The notes below the pieces were generated by a model. It had not been told where the DNA came from. It was given only the letters and a program-made list of their open reading frames with translations, and made no database searches. A DNA stretch of 5,474 nt from Chloroflexota bacterium (GTDB taxonomy: Bacteria; Chloroflexota; Ktedonobacteria; Ktedonobacterales; Ktedonobacteraceae): NCBI GenBank assembly GCA_005881995.1, contig VBHV01000189.1:1-5474 (forward strand). The letters are read 5' to 3'. Of the stretch, positions 1 to 5,140 are shown piece after piece; positions within the stretch are counted from its first letter, which is position 1; each line of letters opens with the position of its first letter. A program made the position numbers and the translations under genes.

Positions 1-615
1 GAACAAGAAACGCTTCCTATAGTCAGAGAAGATGCGCCTTTATGTCCACAACTTCCTGCCGACATTACAAAAGTAGCGGGTGAGTGGTATGTGCGGTACT
101 ATACTCAGCAATATGGCCTGGAACACACCATTTTGCGCTATGCACACATCTATGGGGAGAAGCAGAGCGAACTGGCGCAGCACCCGGCTGCTTATTTTAT
201 CTCCATGCTGTCTCAGCGCCAGCGCCCAATTATTCGTGGGTCAGCGCACGATGTGTGCGACCATATTTTTATTGACGATGTGGCACAAGCCAACCTGCGC
301 ACCTTAGAACGCGGCCGCAACTGCACTATGCACATCAGTTCGGGCAAAGGGTATACGCTCAACCAGTTCTTCTGCGCGATCACGCAGCACCTCTCATGCG
401 AACTCCTGCCGCTCCATATTTCAGGTTCACTAGGAGAGCCAACTGCCATTGTATTGGATAATACGCTTGCCCGGCAGCAACTAGGCTGGCAACCTGAGAT
501 CAGCTTCAGTGAAGGTGTCAAGCGAACTGTTGGGTTTCTATGCGGTAACAGGGTAAACCAGCCTCAAGTACAAGCTCACGCCCGCCAGCGAGTTGCCGAT
601 GCCGTCCTGGTGTAG
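1..615 (+). CDS. NAD-dependent epimerase/dehydratase-like protein (extended SDR), 5' end missing
   Basis: The frame is open from base 1 to the TAG at 613-615, giving 204 residues of the C-terminal part; the Rossmann NAD-binding N-terminus lies outside the window. Family signatures are visible: the helix after the active site (KVAGEWYVRYY), then TILRYAHIYGE, equivalent to the usual 'LRYxNVYGP'. Next come DHIFIDDVAQANL, equivalent to 'RDFVYVDDVAxA', and near the end LDNTLARQQLGWQP, equivalent to 'DxSKAxxxLGWxP', followed by a short tail. This points to a nucleotide-sugar epimerase/dehydratase acting in the cytoplasm, probably in cell-surface glycan synthesis; the substrate cannot be told. The YxxxK active-site motif reads ADITK (codons 58-72), so the Lys is kept but the catalytic Tyr is Ala, which suggests an altered or lost reaction. 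A GTG at 91 could be read as a start but falls inside conserved sequence, so it is not the true start. The gene converges with the kinase to its right. Confidence 0.85.
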   Translation, partial: EQETLPIVREDAPLCPQLPADITKVAGEWYVRYYTQQYGLEHTILRYAHIYGEKQSELAQHPAAYFISMLSQRQRPIIRGSAHDVCDHIFIDDVAQANLRTLERGRNCTMHISSGKGYTLNQFFCAITQHLSCELLPLHISGSLGEPTAIVLDNTLARQQLGWQPEISFSEGVKRTVGFLCGNRVNQPQVQAHARQRVADAVLV

Positions 616-621
616 GGCATC
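598..621. terminator. Weak hairpin at the convergent gene ends
   Basis: GATGCC (598-603) and GGCATC (616-621) can form a 6-base stem with a 12-base loop, spanning the epimerase stop codon and ending just before the kinase stop on the other strand. No clear T-run follows on the plus strand (the next bases are mixed, with a short pyrimidine stretch near 631-637). It might serve as a weak two-way terminator because there is no other room between the two convergent genes. This is a guess from position and symmetry only. Confidence 0.2.
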
Positions 622-2073
622 TCACAACGTTCTTTCTGGCAGAGATGGGAGGCTTCCCGGTACATCATCTACGTGATCCAGCAAAGTCCCGTGTGCCAGA
701 GGTAGCTTGAGGGTGACTGTCGTTCCCTGATCAGGGATGCTGGTCAGGGTCAATGTGCCGCCATGAGCATTGGCGATGCTCCGGGCGATGGAGAGTCCGA
801 GGCCCGTGCCCCCCGCCTCACGCGAACGGGCCTTGTCCACACGGTAGAAGCGTTCGCCAAGATGTGGCAGGTGCTCGTCTGCTATGCCAATGCCGGAGTC
901 GGAGACCTCCAGGATGGCCTGTTCCTGTTCCGTCGCCGTTCGCACCTTGACATGACCGCCACGGCGATTGTATTTGATAGAGTTGTCGAGCAGAGCAAGT
1001 ACTGCTTGTTCGAGCAGTGTCGGATCGCCAATCACCAATGCTGTATCATTGGATTCTTCCCGAATACCGATCCCCGCCTGGTCCGCCAGGGCTTGTATGC
1101 GCCGCGCTCCCGTGCGGGCTACATCGGCTAGATTCACCACCTCGTGCTCCCGGTGTGAAGAACTATTGTCAAGGCGGGCAAGCGTCAGCAAATTAGTCGC
1201 CAGATTTGACATGTGGTGCGCTTCAGCGACAATATCCTCTAAGAGAGCTGCGTCTTCTTCCTCGAGGTGTTGACGGCTGCGCAGCAGAACTTCGGCATCC
1301 GCGCGCAGCAGCGTCAGCGGTGTGCGTAACTCGTGCGCAGCATCAGCGATGAAGCGCTGCTGGTTGGCCCAGGCCAATCGCGCCGGTACTAGAGCCCGGT
1401 TCGCCAGGAACAGCCCGCCCACTCCCGCGCCGAGCAGCGCAACGCCTCCCACAGCGAATAAGAGCTTGAGCAGTAGCGACAGCGCGTTTTCCTGCGCCTG
1501 GATGGACTCGCCAATCAGCACTACGCCGGCGTATCCGTTCCCTGATGGGTTTGGAACCACCTGCGCGTAGCGATAGATAGATCCAAACGTGCCTCCATCG
1601 ACACTATCATCAGCGTACGTGCCATTCTGTAAGGCCGTCTTCACCAGGTTATTGTTGAGAAACGCAGAAGGAAGCCGTGTGGTATTTTCGTTTGACGGCA
1701 AAGAGCCGTTCTGGTCGTAGCAAACGACTATCTCGGACATAGTGAAAGGCTGACCAGAAGGCGAACCAAATTGACTTGGAGGACCGAGTGATCCTAATAA
1801 TGGGCAGGCCTGACTGTAGCGTGAGTTCGTGAACCACTGCTGCACGTGTGCATGGGCATGTCCGGCGGCATCATCCTTAATGGGAGTCAGGAGAAAGAAT
1901 TGAGTCCCCAGGTAGAGCGCCACGCCGAATAGCACCAGGGCTGCGCCCAATACTCCACAGTACCAGAGCGTTAAGCGAATGCGGAGTCCTTGAAACAGGG
2001 CCGCTCCTGGCTCACGTGAGAAGCGACCCCTGCCGCTATGCTGGGGCCACCAGGTGGACATGCTCCTGTTCAT
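622..2073 (-). CDS. Membrane sensor histidine kinase of a two-component system
   Basis: This 483-residue kinase senses a signal outside the membrane and should phosphorylate the OmpR-class regulator encoded just upstream. Membrane segment 1 spans about residues 36-60 and segment 2 about 198-224, with an extracytoplasmic domain of about 135 residues between them. That domain starts with a His-rich stretch (GHAHAH, residues 71-76) and holds two Cys (90 and 118). After segment 2 only a short linker (NRALVPARLAWANQQ) leads to the H-box AAHELRTP with phospho-acceptor His247, so a full HAMP domain appears absent or reduced, as in many kinases of this subclass. The ATPase domain shows the N-box (LLDNSIKYN, Asn364), D-box (DSGIGI, 392-397), F-box (ERFYRVD, 407-413) and G2-box (GGTGLGLSI, 421-429), all intact. 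The ATG overlaps the stop of the regulator by ATGA, implying translational coupling. The ligand is unknown; the His/Cys content hints at a metal or redox signal, which is inference only. Confidence 0.95.
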   Translation of the reverse strand: MNRSMSTWWPQHSGRGRFSREPGAALFQGLRIRLTLWYCGVLGAALVLFGVALYLGTQFFLLTPIKDDAAGHAHAHVQQWFTNSRYSQACPLLGSLGPPSQFGSPSGQPFTMSEIVVCYDQNGSLPSNENTTRLPSAFLNNNLVKTALQNGTYADDSVDGGTFGSIYRYAQVVPNPSGNGYAGVVLIGESIQAQENALSLLLKLLFAVGGVALLGAGVGGLFLANRALVPARLAWANQQRFIADAAHELRTPLTLLRADAEVLLRSRQHLEEEDAALLEDIVAEAHHMSNLATNLLTLARLDNSSSHREHEVVNLADVARTGARRIQALADQAGIGIREESNDTALVIGDPTLLEQAVLALLDNSIKYNRRGGHVKVRTATEQEQAILEVSDSGIGIADEHLPHLGERFYRVDKARSREAGGTGLGLSIARSIANAHGGTLTLTSIPDQGTTVTLKLPLAHGTLLDHVDDVPGSLPSLPERTL

Positions 2074-2702
2074 ACCCGCGAGAAGCCCTGGTCAATCTTG
2101 TCACGCAGATAGTGAATGTAGATATCGACGACATTGGAGAGCGCCTCCAGGTCATAGCGCCAGACCGAGTCAACGATTTGCGTGCGTGTGAGTACCCGGC
2201 CAGGATGGCGCATCAGGTATTCCAGCAATGCAAACTCTTTAGCCGTCAACTCGATGACACGTCCGGCTCGACGCGCTTCGTGCCGCACCAGATCGAGCGT
2301 AAGGTCGCCTACAGAGAGTTGGAGGGTTTCATCAAAACCGCGTTCGCGGCGGCGGAGCAGGGCGTTGATGCGCGCCAGCAGTTCCTCCATGGCGAAAGGC
2401 TTGGTCAGGTAGTCATCGGCCCCCACATTGAGACCCGTCACACGGTCCTCGACTGCGCCACGTGCTGTGAGCATCAGCACCGGCGACAAAATACGCTCAG
2501 CACGCATCTGGCGACAGATCTCGAGCCCATCGAGTCCGGGCAACATCACGTCAAGAACCACTACATCATAAGTATCGCTCAGGGCAAGGTTCAGCCCGGT
2601 ATGCCCGTCGTGCGCGAGATCAACGGTGTGGCGCTCTTCCAGCAGGACGCGCCGCAACAAAAACGCAAGGCGTTGCTCGTCCTCTACCACAAGAATATGC
2701 AT
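2070..2702 (-). CDS. OmpR/PhoB-class DNA-binding response regulator, short C-terminus
   Basis: This 210-residue cytoplasmic transcription factor should be activated by the overlapping kinase. The receiver domain (about 1-116) has the acidic pair Glu7/Asp8, phospho-acceptor Asp51 in VVVLDVMLPGLDG, Thr79 and Lys101 in LTKPF, so phosphorylation chemistry is complete. The winged-helix domain (about 127-210) shows ELTAKEFALLEYLMRHPGRVLTR and the recognition helix region NVVDIYIHYLRDKID. The family normally continues with a segment like 'LIRTVRGVGYxL' forming the final beta hairpin; here the protein stops at GFSRV, roughly 12-18 residues early. The start ATG at 2702 is preceded by GGG (2711-2713) at 8 bases, and MHILVVEDE is a typical N-terminus. 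It is the first gene of an operon with the kinase (ATGA overlap). A 253-residue open frame on the opposite strand (2016-2777) is only its shadow. Confidence 0.95.
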   Translation of the reverse strand: MHILVVEDEQRLAFLLRRVLLEERHTVDLAHDGHTGLNLALSDTYDVVVLDVMLPGLDGLEICRQMRAERILSPVLMLTARGAVEDRVTGLNVGADDYLTKPFAMEELLARINALLRRRERGFDETLQLSVGDLTLDLVRHEARRAGRVIELTAKEFALLEYLMRHPGRVLTRTQIVDSVWRYDLEALSNVVDIYIHYLRDKIDQGFSRV

Positions 2703-2717
2703 TGCTCTATCCCTTTT

Positions 2718-2724
2718 TTCTCAT
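2718..2724. promoter_or_regulatory. Lone TTCTCAT half-site just upstream of the regulator's ribosome site
   Basis: TTCTCAT (ATGAGAA on the coding strand) occurs here, 5 bases upstream of the GGG of the ribosome binding site for the OmpR-class regulator. It is the same heptamer that builds the palindromes at 2871-2902 and 5020-5035, but no partner arm sits next to it. It could be an accessory half-site or chance. Confidence 0.25.
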
Positions 2725-2763
2725 GTAGGTGCCGTAGGGAAGCGATGTATCGCGTCCTCTTCT

Positions 2764-2795
2764 ACTATATCGCATAACGGTTGGCACTGCTACAA
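2764..2795 (-). promoter_or_regulatory. Possible promoter of the OmpR regulator/kinase operon
   Basis: On the minus strand, TATAGT (complement of 2764-2769) matches the -10 consensus at five of six bases, and TTGTAG (complement of 2790-2795) is a partial -35. The spacing is 20 bases, or 18 if GATATA is taken as the -10, so the pairing is imperfect. It lies about 60-95 bases before the ATG. The hexamer TATCGC occurs at 2748-2753 and 2768-2773 around it, exactly 20 bases apart, which might be tandem regulator contacts. Confidence 0.3.
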
Positions 2796-2870
2796 CTAAA
2801 CTCCGTGTATCATCATCTGCCACCGGATGACCCAGTGCTGCTTGCTCTAGCGTAACACCACTACATTGAA

Positions 2871-2902
2871 TTCTCATGAGAAGTGTATGAGAAGATTCTC
2901 AT
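2871..2902. promoter_or_regulatory. Cluster of TTCTCAT/ATGAGAA inverted repeats, candidate operator
   Basis: Four copies of one heptamer fall in 32 bases: TTCTCAT at 2871-2877, ATGAGAA at 2876-2882 (together a perfect 12-base palindrome), ATGAGAA at 2887-2893 and TTCTCAT at 2896-2902. The last two form ATGAGAA-GA-TTCTCAT, the same architecture as the palindrome at 5020-5035. The cluster begins 5 bases past the stop of the single-domain receiver and lies 169-200 bases upstream of the OmpR-class regulator's start. In RNA it could form hairpins, but there is no following T-run on the transcribed strand, so an operator for a dimeric regulator is more likely than a terminator. The binding protein is unknown. 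Confidence 0.55.
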
Positions 2903-2907
2903 GGAAG

Positions 2908-3258
2908 TTAGAGATACCTCTTGACCAGATTGATCAGCTCAACCAGGTGAAACGGCTTGGGCAGAAACGCATCAGCACCAATCGTCGCTGTGATATCCCG
3001 AGCGCTGAAATGTGCTGAGAACAAGATCACAGGGATGTGCCTGGTCTCCTCCCTACTCTTCACCTGCTGGCAAATTTCTCGTCCATCTGCTCCAGACAGC
3101 AATATATCGAGAATGATCAGGTCGGGCAGTTCGCTGTACATCTGCTGGAAGCAGGCACCATTGAGACTGGTTTGGACCTCGTAGCCCTCGCCTTTGAGGA
3201 TAAGCTGCATCATATCCAAAATATCTGCATCGTCGTCAACCACTAATATCTTCTTCAT
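2908..3258 (-). CDS. CheY-like single-domain response regulator
   Basis: This 116-residue protein is a receiver domain and nothing else. It has the acidic cluster Asp8-Asp10 (VVDDD), phospho-acceptor Asp51 in LIILDILLSGADG, Ser81 in LFSAH and Lys101 in LPKPF, so it should accept phosphate. With no output domain it must act by binding a partner, by passing phosphate on, or by acting as a phosphate sink. It lies 42 bases downstream of the MASE1 kinase on the same strand, so that kinase is its likely donor and the two probably form one transcript. AGGT (3263-3266) 4 bases before the ATG is a plausible ribosome site, and MKKILVVDDD is the standard start of the family. It ends just before the palindrome cluster at 2871-2902. 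Confidence 0.94.
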   Translation of the reverse strand: MKKILVVDDDADILDMMQLILKGEGYEVQTSLNGACFQQMYSELPDLIILDILLSGADGREICQQVKSREETRHIPVILFSAHFSARDITATIGADAFLPKPFHLVELINLVKRYL

Positions 3259-3300
3259 AACTACCTGCTTCCTCGATCGATATAGAAAGTAATGTTCTGT

Positions 3301-4884
3301 TTACGCTTTTCCTGCGAAAGGTAGCGAGAAGGAGAAAGTGGAGCCTTGCCCTTCACAGCTTTCCACCCACATCTTCCCACTATGGCGTTCAATGATCTGG
3401 TATGCGATGTAGAGACCAATGCCTAAACCAGGATAGGTTCTATCCTTGCCACTGTAGACGCGAAAGTACCGCTCAAAAATCTTCTCCTGATAGGCTTTGG
3501 GAATGCCAATACCGAAATCCTGGATACTTATCGTCAGTGTATCGTGTGTATGCGCGAGGTGTACGATAATCTTCTTTGCATGCGGAGAGTATTTAATAGC
3601 GTTCGTGATCAGGTTGATCAATACCTGCCCAAGACGTTCCTGGTCGCCGACGATCTCTCGCTGTGCCATTCCCTCGATACTGATCTGATGCTGAGAGGTT
3701 GTATATTGCAGGTTTTCGACGATCTCGCGGATGAGTGCATCAACGTCAACTGCTTCCTCTGCAAACGCTAATTTCCCCGCCTGCATCTTTGAAAGATCAA
3801 GCAAGTCAGTGATCAACTTGGAGAGCTTATTGATCTGCGTCGCCATTTTAGCAAGGTAGGACAGCGTCTCTTGATTGCCCTGCTGCGCAAACTTCATGTG
3901 AAGCAGTTCTATATAGCCCTGCAAGCTGGTTAGGGGCGTCTTCAACTCGTGGCCGGCCATACTGATAAACTCATCTTTGCGTTGCTCAAATTCTCTCCGT
4001 TCAGCCATAACCGCCGCCAAAATCATCGAGGTGACAGCCAGTATGCCCATAAAACTCTGTAATAATACAAGATTATCACTGAGTCTGCCTGAAGTGAAAG
4101 GGGATAAGCCCTTTATGGTTCCTACAACGGCGAGAATCGATAATGCAAAGATGGCAGATAGTGCTCCACGCGGGCCAAATCGCAGTGAAGCCCAGATGAG
4201 TGGAGGGAACACCAAATAAGTCACTGGATAAACTCGATGGTCCGTGCGAAACAGTCCTAGAAAGACAATCAGACCAACTACAAGGACGAAAAGCGTAAGT
4301 AATCCAATTTCAGCAAATATTTTTACCGGGACTTTACCATGAGGCCATTTGCTCCACGTGAGTAGAAACGGAGTGAGGATAAGGATACTAATCATATCTC
4401 CTATCCACCACGCTCCCCATGTGGAATATGATGATGAAAAAGCAATGACCTTCCCCAGAAAAAGACTGGATACACCAATAGTTGCACTGATGAAGGCACT
4501 CAGAGGCATGGCAAGAAGTACCAATAAAAGAACATCCCTGAGGTGGTCGAGCGCATGGCTAAATTCATAGCGCTTAAGTATATAGGCACCTGATAGGGCT
4601 TCAAGTGTATTTCCTATGCCTATGGCTACGGCAACAAGGAGTGGAGCACCATTCAACAGATTTACCAGAAATGCTCCCATAAGAATTCCTGGCCAGAGAC
4701 GATACCCAAAAAGAAGAATGGCTGCCATTGCCAGACCTGAGGGAACCCAGACAAGCGTGGCAAAGCGATTGACTGCACCCAGGGAAAGGCCGAGTTTTGC
4801 TGTGCTGAAGTAGATGGCAAAAAAGGTGAGTATTTTTATCAAATACCAGGGGTATCTATAGTTTCTATGATGAAGATCAGGCAC
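3301..4884 (-). CDS. MASE1-domain integral membrane sensor histidine kinase
   Basis: This 527-residue kinase senses through a multi-pass membrane domain rather than an external loop. Residues about 13-294 are almost wholly hydrophobic, with roughly eight to ten membrane segments, and carry MASE1 hallmarks: VWVPSGLAMAAILLFGYRLWPGILMGAF (residues 45-72, key W46, P48-G50, G60, W64-G66) and IGNTLEALSGAYIL (90-103). A short charged linker (AERREFEQRKDEF) leads straight to the H-box MAGHELKTP, with phospho-acceptor His312; there is no PAS or GAF module. The ATPase domain is complete: N-box NLITNAIKYSP (Asn428), D-box DFGIGI (456-461), F-box IFERYFRV (469-476) and a G2-box YPGLGIGLYI (484-493). The start is GTG at 4884, supported by the strong GGGAGG at 4895-4900. 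MASE1 ligands are mostly unknown. The receiver 42 bases downstream is the likely partner. The gene diverges from the SHOCT gene. Confidence 0.95.
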   Translation of the reverse strand: MPDLHHRNYRYPWYLIKILTFFAIYFSTAKLGLSLGAVNRFATLVWVPSGLAMAAILLFGYRLWPGILMGAFLVNLLNGAPLLVAVAIGIGNTLEALSGAYILKRYEFSHALDHLRDVLLLVLLAMPLSAFISATIGVSSLFLGKVIAFSSSYSTWGAWWIGDMISILILTPFLLTWSKWPHGKVPVKIFAEIGLLTLFVLVVGLIVFLGLFRTDHRVYPVTYLVFPPLIWASLRFGPRGALSAIFALSILAVVGTIKGLSPFTSGRLSDNLVLLQSFMGILAVTSMILAAVMAERREFEQRKDEFISMAGHELKTPLTSLQGYIELLHMKFAQQGNQETLSYLAKMATQINKLSKLITDLLDLSKMQAGKLAFAEEAVDVDALIREIVENLQYTTSQHQISIEGMAQREIVGDQERLGQVLINLITNAIKYSPHAKKIIVHLAHTHDTLTISIQDFGIGIPKAYQEKIFERYFRVYSGKDRTYPGLGIGLYIAYQIIERHSGKMWVESCEGQGSTFSFSLPFAGKA

Positions 4885-4893
4885 TTGATTATT

Positions 4894-4900
4894 CCCTCCC
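4894..4900 (-). promoter_or_regulatory. Ribosome binding site fixing the GTG start of the MASE1 kinase
   Basis: On the minus strand the sequence GGGAGGG (complement of 4894-4900) stands 9 bases before the GTG at 4882-4884. It is the best Shine-Dalgarno match in the window. The next in-frame Met is residue 52, inside the conserved membrane domain, so the GTG is the true start. Confidence 0.8.
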
Positions 4901-5015
4901 TGCTACTATGCTATCTCATCTACCTGGTTTATCTTCCAACCATGAGGATATGTCGATATTTCATTGCTCAATGGAATATTGTACTTCATAGGTCAAGCAA
5001 GTGAACGGCAATTAC

Positions 5016-5039
5016 AAAGATGAGAAATTTCTCATCTTT
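5016..5039. promoter_or_regulatory. Perfect 24-base palindrome, candidate operator between divergent genes
   Basis: Two 12-base arms (AAAGATGAGAAA and its exact complement TTTCTCATCTTT) meet without a spacer at 5027/5028. The core ATGAGAA-AT-TTCTCAT (5020-5035) matches the inverted repeat at 2887-2902 except for the two central bases. It lies about 130 bases upstream of the MASE1 kinase start and about 100 bases upstream of the SHOCT start, and overlaps the place expected for a -35 box of the possible SHOCT promoter. This suits repression, or joint control, by a dimeric regulator. The short T-run after it (5037-5041) would also permit a terminator reading on the plus strand, but no plus-strand gene ends here. 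Confidence 0.65.
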
Positions 5040-5050
5040 TTCTAACGAAA

Positions 5051-5078
5051 ACCTAATGATTATACTGTAAGATTAGGT
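5051..5078. promoter_or_regulatory. Inverted repeat flanking a likely -10 box of the SHOCT gene
   Basis: ACCTAAT (5051-5057) and ATTAGGT (5072-5078) are exact inverted arms around a 14-base centre that contains TATACT (5061-5066), a five-of-six match to the -10 consensus. A -35 at the right distance (5038-5043) is poor, so the promoter may need an activator. The arms bracket the -10 element symmetrically, which fits a second operator. The promoter call is moderate; the repeat itself is directly visible. Confidence 0.45.
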
Positions 5079-5080
5079 AC

Positions 5081-5098
5081 AAAGGGAAAGAGCCCTTT
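5081..5098 (+). repeat. Short hairpin in the presumed leader of the SHOCT mRNA
   Basis: AAAGGG (5081-5086) and CCCTTT (5093-5098) form an exact 6-base stem with a 6-base purine loop. If transcription starts shortly after the -10 at 5061-5066, this hairpin lies near the 5' end of the leader, about 40 bases before the start codon. It might affect stability of the message; there is no T-run making it a terminator. Confidence 0.35.
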
Positions 5099-5127
5099 AA
5101 ATCGTGATATTTCGATGAGCAAGAGTG

Positions 5128-5133
5128 AGAGGA
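5128..5133 (+). promoter_or_regulatory. Ribosome binding site of the SHOCT gene
   Basis: AGAGGA lies 7 bases before the ATG at 5141. It supports this start for a gene that has no stop inside the window. Confidence 0.65.
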
Positions 5134-5140
5134 TATCATA

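Noticed and set aside
763..1131. Plus-strand open frame of 122 codons opposite the kinase ATPase domain
   Set aside because: It lies antisense to conserved kinase boxes, has no plausible ribosome site and no domain signal.
2016..2777. Long plus-strand open frame of 253 codons opposite the response regulator
   Set aside because: It is antisense to a regulator with complete receiver and winged-helix motifs, shows no recognisable domain, and is a typical shadow in GC-rich sequence.
2834..2862. Imperfect hairpin AGTGCTGCT / AACACCACT in the intergenic region
   Set aside because: One mismatch and one wobble in nine pairs with a long loop and no T-run; not distinguishable from chance.
2871..2902. 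Intrinsic terminator after the single-domain receiver
   Set aside because: Symmetric arms are present but no T-run follows on the transcribed strand, and the same motif sits upstream of other genes, which fits an operator better.
4970..5015. Promoter for the MASE1 kinase on the minus strand
   Set aside because: TACAAT (complement of 4978-4983) is a fair -10, but no convincing -35 stands at 16-18 bases, so I did not list it as a feature.
5020..5035. Fur/Zur-type box
   Set aside because: Half-sites resemble TGAGAAT-like arms, but the spacing is even (two bases), unlike the odd 7-1-7 layout of Fur-family boxes, so I leave the regulator unnamed.
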